Positions 1-9,186 of a DNA stretch of 64,000 nt are shown here, piece by piece. The notes beneath the pieces were generated by a model. It was not told the origin of the DNA, made no database searches, and was given only the letters and a program-made list of their open reading frames with translations. Made by a program: the position numbers and the translations under genes. Every line of letters starts with the position of its first letter. Position 1 is the first letter of the stretch. Origin of the DNA: Crocinitomicaceae bacterium (GTDB taxonomy: Bacteria > Bacteroidota > Bacteroidia > Flavobacteriales_D > Crocinitomicaceae); NCBI GenBank assembly GCA_029254025.1, contig JAQWYK010000039.1, forward strand, positions 62,001 through 126,000. The letters are read 5' to 3'.

Positions 1-1672
1 AAGCTGTTAAACTCACCGTGTAAAAACCTGGGGTTGTAAACAATACCTCCGGGTTTTGAGAGGCGCTTGTCGTTGCATTAGTATATTCCCACTCTACGGT
101 GTTCGTTCCTGGAGTAATTGTCCAAGACCAAGTATCAGGAACACCTGAAGTTAAATCGGTAAACTGGACTATTGTACCCTCTAGTACTGACGTTTGGTTC
201 GCCACAAAATCAGCAACAGGCAAAGCCGGAGCAGAACAAGGATCGTCAGAACCGTCAATGACTAAAGCCCCCGTATTCCCCGGATCTAGAAACGGCTTTA
301 ACTGTTCTGTAGTGGGTGCTCCGTTGGATTGCCAGTGATATGACATTTTACCATATTGATCTGGGTTATTTGGAGTTGTACAAAAAGAGGAGCCTCCTGT
401 TAATGTCCCCATAATTCTTCCATTGTTGCGGAATATTGGACTACCTGAAGAACCCCCTTCGGTTACTCCATGTCCGTTGGTTGTAGCCGTCCACGTAACT
501 CTCCAGTGAGATCCTGTTGCAGAGCCCCATTGAGTAGTAATAAGGTTTGACGAATAAGTTGAAATCTTTTTGATGTCTCCTGCTGGATGGTGAATACTCA
601 CCCCTTGACTAGAAGTGATATTATTTGCATCCCAACCATTCCATCTGGCATTGTATGATTTTAATGTATTTACTGTCGTCGCTTCATTCGCTGAAGAACC
701 AAGCTGAAGCAGTAAAAAGTCGGATCCTGAGGTTCCACCACCATCGTTTGAGTCAGATTTTTTTACACAGCCCGTAATCGTGGAAGTGGCGAGTGAGCCT
801 TGTGTCGCAGGGTTTGTACAGCCTGGAGCTTCATAGTTAAAATAAAAAACCCATTGATTAAAGTTAGCCGCAGAAGCACCGTCTCCACAGTGCAGCGCAG
901 TTAAAAAATACGGCTTACAATCCTGTGCTGTATTATTTACAAGAGAACCCGTACACCAACCTCCTGAACCACCAACAACAACGAAAATTCGCGCAACACC
1001 CCTGCTTTCGTCTAACCAGTTATCTCCCTCTGGAGAGCAATTTACATTCACTTCACACGGATCAGAATCTCCAAAATCTTTTTCTATCATTGGGTTACCT
1101 GATTCTCTATATACATAAAACACTTGGTCAATTGTTGCTTGAACTGACTGAATAGCATTTGCTGGTTCAGTGAATTCTAAGACGATTTCATCGCCATATA
1201 CCATTGGCAACATAAAACTGTTGTCCTCTCGGTTGTCCTGAGAGGAATAGCTTTTTGAAAAATGCCACTGCTCTGTATTGAACGCTCTAAAAGTAGCGCC
1301 TTGAGGTAAATGAAAGTTAGTGAACGATATGGCTAGCGCCTCCGCTCCTGAACTCTTCACCTTCATACGAAGCACTTTAGTTCCATCCGAGAGCGTTTTC
1401 CATGTGGCCATAGCGTTAATATCAGCAATTGATGTTACAGCCTCTGCAATTCTGAATAACTCACCATTGTGATCTCGAGAAATATCTTCGGTCATTAATG
1501 CCTGCACGTCAGGAGCAGGAACCGTCAAGCTCGGAACACCTTTCTTGACATCTACTTTTTCTACTACGTTTCCTGATTTGACCAAAGACAATACTTCAGT
1601 TTGGGAAACCGATAAGAACGCAGAGCTGAACAATACAGCACACGTCAACACTCTAATTGTGTAAAGTTTCAT
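1..1672 (-). CDS. Secreted trypsin-like serine protease with PKD domain (partial, C-terminus beyond window)
   Basis: The minus-strand frame is open from an ATG at 1672 to the window edge, giving about 557 residues and no stop. A signal peptide starts with MKLYTIRVLTCAVLF and is followed by a prodomain-like stretch. The peptidase domain shows the chymotrypsin-fold triad: His261 in FLTALHCGDG, Asp318 in SGSDFLLLQL and Ser409 in EGGSSGSPI. A PKD-type domain starts near residue 475 (FTDLTSGVPDTWSWT). The layout is that of lysyl-endopeptidase-like exoproteases of Bacteroidota. A type IX secretion C-terminal domain would lie outside the window, so the secretion route is inference. The gene is divergent from the response regulator at 1759. 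Cleavage specificity cannot be read. Confidence 0.9.
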   Translation of the reverse strand, partial: MKLYTIRVLTCAVLFSSAFLSVSQTEVLSLVKSGNVVEKVDVKKGVPSLTVPAPDVQALMTEDISRDHNGELFRIAEAVTSIADINAMATWKTLSDGTKVLRMKVKSSGAEALAISFTNFHLPQGATFRAFNTEQWHFSKSYSSQDNREDNSFMLPMVYGDEIVLEFTEPANAIQSVQATIDQVFYVYRESGNPMIEKDFGDSDPCEVNVNCSPEGDNWLDESRGVARIFVVVGGSGGWCTGSLVNNTAQDCKPYFLTALHCGDGASAANFNQWVFYFNYEAPGCTNPATQGSLATSTITGCVKKSDSNDGGGTSGSDFLLLQLGSSANEATTVNTLKSYNARWNGWDANNITSSQGVSIHHPAGDIKKISTYSSNLITTQWGSATGSHWRVTWTATTNGHGVTEGGSSGSPIFRNNGRIMGTLTGGSSFCTTPNNPDQYGKMSYHWQSNGAPTTEQLKPFLDPGNTGALVIDGSDDPCSAPALPVADFVANQTSVLEGTIVQFTDLTSGVPDTWSWTITPGTNTVEWEYTNATTSASQNPEVLFTTPGFYTVSLTA

Positions 1673-1746
1673 AGGATATTTTATTATTTTAGCGCTACAA
1701 AGCTATTATTTTCCAACAGAAAACCTAATTCTCCAATGAAATTTCT

Positions 1747-1754
1747 CATTTTTG
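1747..1754 (+). promoter_or_regulatory. -7 box variant CATTTTTG ahead of the response regulator
   Basis: CATTTTTG matches the Bacteroidota -7 consensus TAnnTTTG in seven of eight positions and sits exactly 4 bases before the ATG at 1759. The same 4-base spacing is seen at several exact boxes in this window, which supports the call and suggests a leaderless transcript. Confidence 0.45.
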
Positions 1755-1758
1755 CGCC

Positions 1759-2445
1759 ATGTATAACATTCTATTGATTGAGGATGAGGAGACGCTCAAT
1801 GAGGTGGTTACGATGAACCTTCAGTTGGAGGGTTATCGGATTGAGCAGGTTTATAAAGGTTCTGACGCGCTGAGCTACCGAGATAAACTAGATAATTTTG
1901 ACCTCGTTATTCTCGATGTGATGTTGCCCGATATCAGCGGTTGGGAACTGTGTGAAAAATTTAAAGAAAAATCAACTACACCTATTCTGTTCGTGTCGGC
2001 TAAAGGAACCTCATCGGATAAAATAAAAGGACTCAAACTTGGGGCTGACGACTATTTAGCCAAGCCCTTCGACTTAGAAGAATTATTACTCCGTGTTCAA
2101 GTACTTGTTAACAGAAAAGGCGCGTTTGGTAAAAAACCGACTACTCTATTAATTGGAAATAAAGAAGTGAATTTGTCTACCTATGAAGTTACACAGGGAA
2201 AAAATGTTCTTGCGACACTATCAAAACGAGAGGTAGATCTCTTAGAATTATTTTTCGAACATGAAGGAGAAGTTCTTTCAAGAGATACTATTTTAGACAT
2301 TGTCTGGGGAGTCGATAAATACCCTACTACCCGTACAATTGACAATTACATTCTCCAATTTCGAAAACTATTCGAACACGACGCTCGGGCGCCGAAATAC
2401 TTTCATTCTATTCGCGGAGTTGGCTACAAGTTTTCGCTACGTTAG
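1759..2445 (+). CDS. OmpR/PhoB-family response regulator
   Basis: A 228-residue two-domain regulator. The receiver domain (about 1-118) begins ILLIEDEE and has the phosphoacceptor Asp53 in VILDVMLPD, the signalling Ser in ILFVSAK and the conserved Lys in YLAKPF. The C-terminal winged helix (about 130-228) ends with the typical TIDNYILQFRKL and IRGVGYKF blocks that bind DNA. No histidine kinase lies next to it, so its partner and signal are unknown. It is divergent from the protease gene and followed by a strong inverted repeat (2455-2491) that likely ends its transcript. Confidence 0.93.
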   Translation: MYNILLIEDEETLNEVVTMNLQLEGYRIEQVYKGSDALSYRDKLDNFDLVILDVMLPDISGWELCEKFKEKSTTPILFVSAKGTSSDKIKGLKLGADDYLAKPFDLEELLLRVQVLVNRKGAFGKKPTTLLIGNKEVNLSTYEVTQGKNVLATLSKREVDLLELFFEHEGEVLSRDTILDIVWGVDKYPTTRTIDNYILQFRKLFEHDARAPKYFHSIRGVGYKFSLR

Positions 2446-2454
2446 AAATTCTAA

Positions 2455-2491
2455 TTTTTGAGTTCTGAACTCGGCACTCTGAACTCAAAAA
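2455..2491 (+). terminator. Hairpin terminator, 11-bp perfect stem
   Basis: TTTTTGAGTTC (2455-2465) and GAACTCAAAAA (2481-2491) are perfect reverse complements around a 15-base loop. The A and T runs at both outer ends fit a Rho-independent terminator working in either direction. It lies just after the response regulator stop. Confidence 0.65.
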
Positions 2492-2499
2492 CTATTCCC

Positions 2500-2507
2500 T
2501 ATCTTTG
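2500..2507 (+). promoter_or_regulatory. -7 box TATCTTTG for dCMP deaminase operon
   Basis: Exact match to TAnnTTTG, ending 8 bases before the ATG at 2516. No TTG is found at the expected upstream distance. The position argues that translation starts at 2516 and not at the GTG at 2510. Confidence 0.6.
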
Positions 2508-2515
2508 CTGTGATT

Positions 2516-2947
2516 ATGAATAAAGCAAAACAATTACGATACGACACGGCATATTTGAGAATGGCAAAAAGCTGGGCTAAACTTTCCCACTGCCAACGAA
2601 AACAAGTTGGTGCACTCATTGTACGAGACGACATGATTATCTCTGATGGTTATAATGGCACTCCTTCTGGCTTTGACAATTGTTGCGAAAATGATTTAGG
2701 CGAAACACATTGGTATGTATTACATGCTGAAGCAAACGCTATTTTAAAAGTCGCTAAATCGACAAATAACGCAAAGGGGGCAACGCTTTTTTTAACACTT
2801 TCACCCTGCAAGGACTGTAGTAAATTAATTTTGCAAGCCGGTATTATTCGGGTTGTTTTTATACAGTTGTACAAGGATGACTCAGGGGTAAGGTTTTTAG
2901 AAGCCGCGGGCATTGAGGTTGAACAAATTGAAACTATTGATGAATAA
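2516..2947 (+). CDS. comEB: dCMP deaminase family protein (ComEB-like)
   Basis: A 143-residue zinc-dependent nucleotide deaminase that would convert dCMP to dUMP for dTTP synthesis. The zinc site is complete: His70 and catalytic Glu72 in LHAEANAI, and Cys98 and Cys101 in LSPCKDC. Length and motif spacing fit the ComEB/dCMP deaminase family. I chose the ATG at 2516 because a -7 box ends at 2507, which leaves no room for an upstream leader. The 3' end overlaps the next gene's ATG (2940) by 8 bases, so the two are probably co-translated. Confidence 0.9.
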   Translation: MNKAKQLRYDTAYLRMAKSWAKLSHCQRKQVGALIVRDDMIISDGYNGTPSGFDNCCENDLGETHWYVLHAEANAILKVAKSTNNAKGATLFLTLSPCKDCSKLILQAGIIRVVFIQLYKDDSGVRFLEAAGIEVEQIETIDE

Positions 2948-4526
2948 TAATTCGCTTAAATTAATTGCTCCTTTCGCTTTTGGTGTTGTGCTGATTGTAG
3001 GAATACTCATGGGTCGGTCACTTTCTGCGCCATATACTCCTTCTGGAATCCAGGGTGCGCAAGAGAATATGCAAAAATTTCAAGACATCTTGAATATTTT
3101 GGATGAACAATATGTTGATTCAATTGACAGAGAGCAGTTGTTTGAGCAGACTATTTCTGAAATGCTTCATCGGTTAGACCCACATTCAAATTACATCGCG
3201 GCAAAAGACTTACAAGCGATGACCGAGTCAATCAATGGACAATTTGGAGGGGTTGGGGTGCGTTTCACGATAATCCGGGACACCCTAAACATTACGAATG
3301 TAATTGAGGGCTCTCCCTCCTATTTTTCAGGCATTCAAATGTTTGACCAAATTATCGAGGTAGACGGAGAATCTATTGCTAATGTCCAGCTCACAAATAC
3401 TCGGGTTCAAGAATTATTAAAGGGGCTCGAAGGTACTACTGTTAATGTGACTCTTCTCCGAAACGGGAAACAATTAAAGAAAACCATTACACGTGGCACT
3501 GTTCCTATTAAGTCGGTTATCGCTGCATTTATGATAACCAATGATATTGGCTACATTCGCTTAAGCCAGTTCAGTGTTGTCTCTGACCAAGAGTTTTTTG
3601 AAGCGGCCTTATTTTTAAAATCAAAAGGGATGGAAAAACTCATCTTCGACTTGCGCTATAATGGCGGTGGAGTGATGAGCTCTGCAGTAAATATTGCAGA
3701 TGCCTTTCTAGAGCCTGGCCTTAGAATAGTTTCTACAAAAGGAAAAAGTCAATCTGAAGAAACGCTATACTCACTAAAACAGCCGTTTTTAGGAGATGTT
3801 GAATTAGCTGTTCTTATTAATGGAAGTTCGGCGTCAGCAAGTGAAATCGTTGCTGGGGCTATACAGGATAATGACAGAGGAATAGTTGTTGGACGTCGCT
3901 CGTTTGGCAAAGGTCTCGTGCAACAAGATATTAACTTAAAGGACGGAAGCAACTTGCGTTTAACAATCTCCCGTTATTACACACCAACTGGAAGAAGCAT
4001 TCAACGCCCATATTCAGGAGATTATGAAGAATATGTAATGGAGGAATATAATCGTTACGAGTCTGGGGAGCTATATGAAATGGATACAACACTTTTTGCG
4101 GACTCACTTAAGTACACAACACCTGGAGGAAGAACTGTATATGGCGGAGGAGGAATCATGCCGGATGTATTTGTTCCAATTGATACGGTGGGCGCCACAA
4201 TGGCATTGCGTAAGTTCCAATACTCTACAGTAATTAGCGATTTCGCTTACGATTATGTGCGCTCCAACGGCTTAGCGTTTCCCAACTTTCAGGAGTTCTC
4301 TGTAAGGTTTATTGTTTCCGATGAACTATTGGATCAGTTTCTTGAATATGCTTTAGACGGTTATGAAATCACTATAGATGTGCGTGATTTAGCGAAAAGC
4401 AAATCAGCCTTGCGTACAGAAATTAAAGCAGAAATTGCACGACAAATATGGTTAGAAGATGGTTCGTTATTTATACGGAACAAGTCAGACAAAGAAGTAT
4501 TAAGAGCGATTGAGGTGTTGAAATAA
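2940..4526 (+). CDS. C-terminal processing peptidase, S41 family (CtpA-like)
   Basis: About 528 residues. An N-terminal membrane anchor (LIAPFAFGVVLIVGILMG) is followed by a helical region, a PDZ domain around residues 75-165 (FGGVGVRF ... GLEGTTVNV), and a tail-specific protease core with the catalytic Ser in NGSSASASEI and the catalytic Lys in SFGKGLVQ. It should act on the periplasmic face of the inner membrane and trim proteins from their C-termini. The ATG at 2940 overlaps the comEB stop; an upstream in-frame TTG at 2913 would lie deep in comEB and is less likely. Confidence 0.93.
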   Translation: MNNNSLKLIAPFAFGVVLIVGILMGRSLSAPYTPSGIQGAQENMQKFQDILNILDEQYVDSIDREQLFEQTISEMLHRLDPHSNYIAAKDLQAMTESINGQFGGVGVRFTIIRDTLNITNVIEGSPSYFSGIQMFDQIIEVDGESIANVQLTNTRVQELLKGLEGTTVNVTLLRNGKQLKKTITRGTVPIKSVIAAFMITNDIGYIRLSQFSVVSDQEFFEAALFLKSKGMEKLIFDLRYNGGGVMSSAVNIADAFLEPGLRIVSTKGKSQSEETLYSLKQPFLGDVELAVLINGSSASASEIVAGAIQDNDRGIVVGRRSFGKGLVQQDINLKDGSNLRLTISRYYTPTGRSIQRPYSGDYEEYVMEEYNRYESGELYEMDTTLFADSLKYTTPGGRTVYGGGGIMPDVFVPIDTVGATMALRKFQYSTVISDFAYDYVRSNGLAFPNFQEFSVRFIVSDELLDQFLEYALDGYEITIDVRDLAKSKSALRTEIKAEIARQIWLEDGSLFIRNKSDKEVLRAIEVLK

Positions 4527-4603
4527 TTTGCTGAATTGAAAATGGGGTCTTCACTGGAAATTGTGCGTACTAAAAACGAACACACTTCACTAGAAATAGA
4601 AAA

Positions 4604-5272
4604 TTAATTTTTAGAGATTAAGCGTTCCACGTCCTCCATTAACTCATTAACCTCCGAAATGCTCGTTCCATCATAATATCCACGAATACGAAGCTCTTGG
4701 TCAACCAATACAAAATTATTCGTGTGAATAAAGTCAGATCCCGCATCTCCCAAATTCATAGCTTCTGCTGGTTTTAGAACAAAGAATGATTTTCTAGCTA
4801 AACCATACAACTCTTCTTTTGAACCTGTAAGAAAATGCCATTGCTGTTTTTCCGCGCCATACTTTTCAGCATATTCGTATAATACTTGTACAGTATCATA
4901 ATCTGGATTTACTGTGAAGCTTAAGATTTTCACCTCTTCGTTTCCCCGAAAGCGCTCTTGAACACGCGTCATTTGCTCTGTCATTTTTGGACAAATCGTG
5001 CCACAGGTCGTGAAAAAATATTCGGCTACGAAGACTTTTCCTTTTACTTGCTCTAATGTTATGGTTGCACCGTATTGGTTTAACAAAGAAAAATCACCAA
5101 TCCGATGCCCCATTCCTACCTGTAACAGTTCTGGGTCGACCATTTCTTTCTTGACATCTCTTGGTTGAATTACTGGAAGAGTTTTTACAGATTGTTGATC
5201 CAAAGTCATTACGTACGCAACAACAATCGCAGAAACTACTAGCACAAAAAACAATAGAATACGATACTTCAT
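4604..5272 (-). CDS. SCO1/SenC family copper-binding thioredoxin-fold protein
   Basis: A 222-residue membrane-anchored protein. One N-terminal transmembrane helix (about 4-22) is followed by a thioredoxin-like domain with the copper-binding CxxxC at Cys90/Cys94 (TTCGTICPKM) and a conserved His near residue 180 in DFIHTNNF. SCO proteins help load copper into the CuA site of cytochrome c oxidase. The ATG at 5272 is preferred over an upstream in-frame codon at 5320 because a perfect -7 box lies at 5277-5284, only 4 bases before it. No cytochrome oxidase genes are nearby. Confidence 0.92.
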   Translation of the reverse strand: MKYRILLFFVLVVSAIVVAYVMTLDQQSVKTLPVIQPRDVKKEMVDPELLQVGMGHRIGDFSLLNQYGATITLEQVKGKVFVAEYFFTTCGTICPKMTEQMTRVQERFRGNEEVKILSFTVNPDYDTVQVLYEYAEKYGAEKQQWHFLTGSKEELYGLARKSFFVLKPAEAMNLGDAGSDFIHTNNFVLVDQELRIRGYYDGTSISEVNELMEDVERLISKN

Positions 5273-5276
5273 AGTG

Positions 5277-5284
5277 CAAAAATA
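5277..5284 (-). promoter_or_regulatory. -7 box TATTTTTG of the SCO1-like gene
   Basis: Exact TAnnTTTG on the minus strand with a 4-base spacer (CACT) to the ATG. With the usual distance from the -7 box to the transcription start this predicts a leaderless mRNA. Confidence 0.6.
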
Positions 5285-5344
5285 CGAATTCAAACTACGA
5301 CTGTATATAGCAAAAAGCACAAATGTAAAGAACAGTGCTCGTCT

Positions 5345-6232
5345 TTACCACTGCGGACAAGTACCACAATTATTCGTCGGTCGAACATACACTAAAAACC
5401 CAAGTGCAATTTCTGGAGAAAAATAACCCATGGTTTGTGATGCTGTAGCATTTCCCACTTGGTCAAGTTGAATATTACCTTGTTTTAACATTCCCCCTGA
5501 GAACATTGTTTGAAGGAACAGTCGGTGGAAAAAGTCTGCGCGTAAGCCAAGGTGACCAGATATTCCAAATCCAGAGGCGCTAGATGTTTGTGTGTTCGTT
5601 AGATTGTCGTATGTAAAAATAGCGTTACTCAATACTAATCCAACTCCAACACCCGTGTTTATACTCAAAACAAAATCAGCTTTCCTAGAGCTCATCAAGT
5701 CTTGTGTATACAGAACTCCTGTTCGTAAATAGTTCATTCCTGATTCTTGACGATAGAAAATATTAGAACGATCAATCTGTGTCTCTTGGTTTTCATAAAC
5801 ACCATTCCATTCGCTATGATTTCCAGGGTCAAATGCTCCACTCAAAGAAACCGTTTGATTGTTCGTCATGAAGTAATTCAATCGGTCTACTCCAAAAGTA
5901 ATCGCCCACTTTGGCTTGATGTAATAGCCCATTTGGACATTAAATTGAAATGTCTCAAACCCGTCGGAACCCAAGTAGTAAGTGATGGAACCGTCATTCA
6001 CATTATCCGTTCCCGAGACATTCTCCATTGAAAAATTATAGATGGGTGAAACAAATTCCATGGTGGATGTCGAGTAAGTACTTCGGTTGTATCCAAAATA
6101 CATGAAAAAAGTGCCTTGTCCTGATATGTTTACTTTTTTCTTGCGCTGCGCCAACGCAGGAGAACAAAAAACGCTGATCACAAGTAAAAAAAGGAGAGTC
6201 TTAGACATCATCTTTATGTGTTTGTTACGCAT
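5345..6232 (-). CDS. Putative outer-membrane beta-barrel protein, unknown function
   Basis: A 295-residue secreted protein. The signal peptide (MSKTLLFLLVISVFCSPALA, from about residue 9) is followed by alternating short hydrophobic and polar stretches rich in Tyr, Phe, Gly and Asn (GTFFMYFGYNRS, VQMGYYIKPKWAITFG, HLGLRADFFHRLF), typical of outer-membrane barrels. The end is NNCGTCPQW, not the common terminal Phe. I do not recognise a named family. The start could be the ATG at 6232 or one of the two at 6211/6208, directly ahead of the signal peptide. Confidence 0.75.
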   Translation of the reverse strand: MRNKHIKMMSKTLLFLLVISVFCSPALAQRKKKVNISGQGTFFMYFGYNRSTYSTSTMEFVSPIYNFSMENVSGTDNVNDGSITYYLGSDGFETFQFNVQMGYYIKPKWAITFGVDRLNYFMTNNQTVSLSGAFDPGNHSEWNGVYENQETQIDRSNIFYRQESGMNYLRTGVLYTQDLMSSRKADFVLSINTGVGVGLVLSNAIFTYDNLTNTQTSSASGFGISGHLGLRADFFHRLFLQTMFSGGMLKQGNIQLDQVGNATASQTMGYFSPEIALGFLVYVRPTNNCGTCPQW

Positions 6233-6401
6233 AACGCTGAAAAGAAAGTTAAAGTTACGAAAAGTCCTTAATTACTACATATCCTATACTTTAACGTGGA
6301 AGCCGAGGATAATATCGAAACCGCAAAAAGGAACAATAATCAGCTTGATTTGTTAACAATATCAAAACAACAGTAGGCAATTCAGAAGACGTTTTATTCC
6401 T

Positions 6402-6409
6402 TACATTTG
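6402..6409 (+). promoter_or_regulatory. -7 box TACATTTG ahead of ispG
   Basis: Exact TAnnTTTG ending 20 bases before the ispG ATG. No TTG was found at 17-23 bases upstream. Confidence 0.5.
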
Positions 6410-6429
6410 TTAAAGTCAAGCAGAAAAAA

Positions 6430-8343
6430 ATGAGTTATTGCAACAACCTTTTCAAAAGAGAGCGATTTGAGACGCTAGATGTTACCATTGGGAAACTAAA
6501 GCTCGGTGGAAACAACCCTATTCGTGTTCAATCGATGACAACAACAGATACTATGGACACCCAAAAGTCTGTAGAACAATCTATTCGCATGATTGATGCC
6601 GGATGCGAATTGGTTCGCTTAACCGCCCCTTCCATCAGAGAAGCTGAGAACTTAGGGAAGATTCGCGAAGAACTTACCGAACGAGGCTATGACGCACCAC
6701 TTGTTGCTGATATTCATTTTACACCCAACGCCGCAGAAGTAGCTGCTCGTAAGGTAGAAAAAGTACGTGTAAACCCAGGTAATTATGCCGACAAGAAAAA
6801 GTTTGAAGAAATTGATTATACGGATGAAAGCTACCAAGCCGAACTTGAGCGGATTGAAGAAAAATTTACACCTCTCGTTTTACTTTGTAAAGCCGAAGGA
6901 ACAGCGATGCGAATTGGGACCAATCACGGATCTCTTTCAGATCGGATTTTAAGCCGCTATGGTGATACCCCAGAAGGAATGGTGGAGTCAGCCATGGAGT
7001 TTTTGCGCATATGTAGAAAACATGATTTTCACGAGTTGGTAATATCGATGAAGGCCAGTAACACCCTTGTTATGGTGCAAGCTTACAGATTGTTGGTGGC
7101 AGAAATGAAAAAATCTGGAATGAATTACCCCTTGCATTTGGGCGTAACTGAAGCGGGTGATGGAGAAGACGGACGTATTAAATCAGCAGTTGGTATTGGG
7201 GCTTTATTAGAAGATGGTTTAGGAGATACAGTGCGTGTTTCGCTCACGGAAGAACCAGAAGCAGAAATACCCGTTGCACAAAAGCTCATTCATCAATTTG
7301 ACGGCGTCGCTGACTATACCGTAGCCCCTTTTGACGAAGAACTTCCGTATTCCCCATACGCCTATATTCGTCGAGAAACCCATCCTGTATTAAACGTAGG
7401 GGATAAATCCGCTCCTATCGTCTTTGCTGATTTGAGTGAGACAGAAACGATCAAGGCTTCAAACTTTTTTGGGTTTGGTTACAATTACTCCACCACGTTA
7501 GATAAGTGGAATACACAAGATTTAGCCGCTGATTACGTATATATTGGTGACCAAAGCATCAATTTTGAGGTTCCCGGTTTAGTAGGAGTGGCTGCTAATT
7601 TTACTACCTGGGAAAAAGTATATCAAAACAAGAAACACTTTTATCCATTTTATAATGAGCTTCCTGCTGAAGGATTTGCTCATTCTCAGTTAAACTTCTT
7701 GGCGTGGGATGCAACAAACCTTAAAATTGACAAATTGGGCAACTTACAAAACGTCGTGCTCGTTTTGAACGTTCCTGTTCACGGATATGTGCAGTATGCG
7801 CGGCGCTTCTTTATAGCGCTACAACAAAAGAATATTACTATTCCTGTTGTATTACGTCACGCTACAATGACAGAAGACCAAGAGTCGTTTCAATTGCAGC
7901 AATCTACAAAAATGGGTGCTTTATTTATTGATGGGTTCGGAGACGGGCTTTGGTTAACTTCTTCAAAGCGCATTCCGCTTCAGCTAATCAACACGACAAG
8001 CTTTGGTATACTCCAAGCCACCCGAACAAGGATTTCAAAAACAGAATACATCTCTTGCCCTTCATGTGGAAGAACATTGTTTGATCTTCAAGAAACAACC
8101 GCCAAGATAAGAAAACACACGGCTCACCTCAAAGGAGTGAAGATCGGAATCATGGGTTGCATCGTAAACGGTCCTGGAGAAATGGCAGATGCAGATTATG
8201 GATATGTAGGAACCCGACCTGGTCATATTCACCTATACAAAGAAAAAACGGTTGTTCGCAAAAACGTACCCGAAGAGGACGCGGTGGATGCGTTGGTTGA
8301 TTTGATAAAAGAATACGGAGATTGGGTTGAACTTAAAGAGTAA
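6430..8343 (+). CDS. ispG: (E)-4-hydroxy-3-methylbut-2-enyl-diphosphate synthase, long form
   Basis: A 637-residue enzyme of the methylerythritol phosphate route to isoprenoids; it reductively opens the cyclic diphosphate MEcPP to HMBPP. The N-terminal TIM barrel starts with IRVQSMTTTDTMD. The C-terminal iron-sulfur domain has CPSCGRTLFDL and GIMGCIVNGPGEM, supplying the three cluster cysteines and the conserved Glu. The protein is far longer than the roughly 370-residue enterobacterial enzyme because of a middle insertion (about 275-530), the form known from plants, Chlamydia and Bacteroidota. Its product feeds the carotenoid genes at 11.5-14.4 kb, though the two loci are not linked. Confidence 0.96.
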   Translation: MSYCNNLFKRERFETLDVTIGKLKLGGNNPIRVQSMTTTDTMDTQKSVEQSIRMIDAGCELVRLTAPSIREAENLGKIREELTERGYDAPLVADIHFTPNAAEVAARKVEKVRVNPGNYADKKKFEEIDYTDESYQAELERIEEKFTPLVLLCKAEGTAMRIGTNHGSLSDRILSRYGDTPEGMVESAMEFLRICRKHDFHELVISMKASNTLVMVQAYRLLVAEMKKSGMNYPLHLGVTEAGDGEDGRIKSAVGIGALLEDGLGDTVRVSLTEEPEAEIPVAQKLIHQFDGVADYTVAPFDEELPYSPYAYIRRETHPVLNVGDKSAPIVFADLSETETIKASNFFGFGYNYSTTLDKWNTQDLAADYVYIGDQSINFEVPGLVGVAANFTTWEKVYQNKKHFYPFYNELPAEGFAHSQLNFLAWDATNLKIDKLGNLQNVVLVLNVPVHGYVQYARRFFIALQQKNITIPVVLRHATMTEDQESFQLQQSTKMGALFIDGFGDGLWLTSSKRIPLQLINTTSFGILQATRTRISKTEYISCPSCGRTLFDLQETTAKIRKHTAHLKGVKIGIMGCIVNGPGEMADADYGYVGTRPGHIHLYKEKTVVRKNVPEEDAVDALVDLIKEYGDWVELKE

Positions 8344-8368
8344 AAGGGTGAGTAGGTGAGGTAATCAA

Positions 8369-8824
8369 TTAAAGTTTTTCAATTATCTCTAATGCCTTTT
8401 TTACATGTCTTTTTACATCTATTTGGGAGTTAAAAACACCCCTCACCGTTCCTTCACTATCTATAACATAAGTTACCCTTCCCGGTATTAGTCCAAACAA
8501 ATTTGTGGGAACACCAAACCGCTTTCTCAACTTATTGTTGATGTCCGCCAACAGCGTGAATGGCAAATTATGCTTTTTTGCAAATTTCTTGTGTTGCTCT
8601 AATGAATCTCCTGAAACTCCTACCACTTCGGCGCCCAACTCTAGTAAATCTTCATAAGCATCACGAAATGAACAGGCCTGCGCAGTGCAGCCGGGAGAAT
8701 CGTCTTTGGGGTAAAAGTAGAGAACTAATGCTTTTTTATTAAAGAACTCTTTACTTGCTCTCAACCTCCCTTCTTGATCATTCAACTCAAAGGTAGGACA
8801 ATTATCTCCTGTTTTTATTGGCAT
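8369..8824 (-). CDS. bcp: Peroxiredoxin, BCP/PrxQ type
   Basis: A 151-residue thiol peroxidase. The peroxidatic Cys46 and the resolving Cys51 lie in SPGCTAQACSFRD, the spacing of atypical two-Cys PrxQ/BCP enzymes, and the resolving cysteine is present. It detoxifies hydrogen peroxide and alkyl hydroperoxides with thioredoxin. It is convergent with ispG, 25 bases away. I see no clear -7 box in the 135 bases upstream. Confidence 0.94.
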   Translation of the reverse strand: MPIKTGDNCPTFELNDQEGRLRASKEFFNKKALVLYFYPKDDSPGCTAQACSFRDAYEDLLELGAEVVGVSGDSLEQHKKFAKKHNLPFTLLADINNKLRKRFGVPTNLFGLIPGRVTYVIDSEGTVRGVFNSQIDVKRHVKKALEIIEKL

Positions 8825-8959
8825 AATACTCTCTTTATTAATAAGAACACCTATTCGACACTATTGTTTTGCGACAAACATACACATCTACTTTACGATT
8901 GCTGATGAATGTCATTTTTTAAGCAGTAACCCGATACTAACTTCATACAAAAATAGTTT

Positions 8960-9186
8960 ATGGAAAAACATGATTTACACCACGAATTGCCAGAATTTGA
9001 AAAAATTCACGCATTAATAATTAGTTACAACCACTTTCGAAAGCTATTTGATAACTATAACGAGTTGAATCACAAAGTCCGCGGTGTTGAAACTACAGGT
9101 GTGTTCTCTCAGATGATGAGTTGAATGAAATGCGCGCAAAACGTCTTGCTTTGACAGATGAATTGTATGGGATGCTAAAGGATTAA
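8960..9186 (+). pseudogene. DUF465/YdcH-like small protein, frameshifted
   Basis: The ATG at 8960 opens MEKHDLHHELPEFEKIHAL, the hallmark start of the DUF465 (YdcH) family of small coiled-coil proteins. The frame ends at TGA 9122-9124 after 54 codons. The missing tail lies in another frame: from about 9102 it reads VLSDDELNEMRAKR and goes on to TYR-GLY-MET-LEU-LYS-ASP and TAA at 9184-9186. The two parts join as one intact about 75-residue protein if a single base is restored near 9100-9105. This is a recent one-base deletion or a sequencing error. The 3' end touches the convergent photolyase gene. Confidence 0.8.

Noticed and set aside
99-338. Plus-strand open frame
   Set aside because: It lies fully within the minus-strand protease gene, whose protein has clear domains; this is a shadow frame.
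925-1155. Plus-strand open frame of 76 codons
   Set aside because: Antisense to the protease domain and without protein-like composition.
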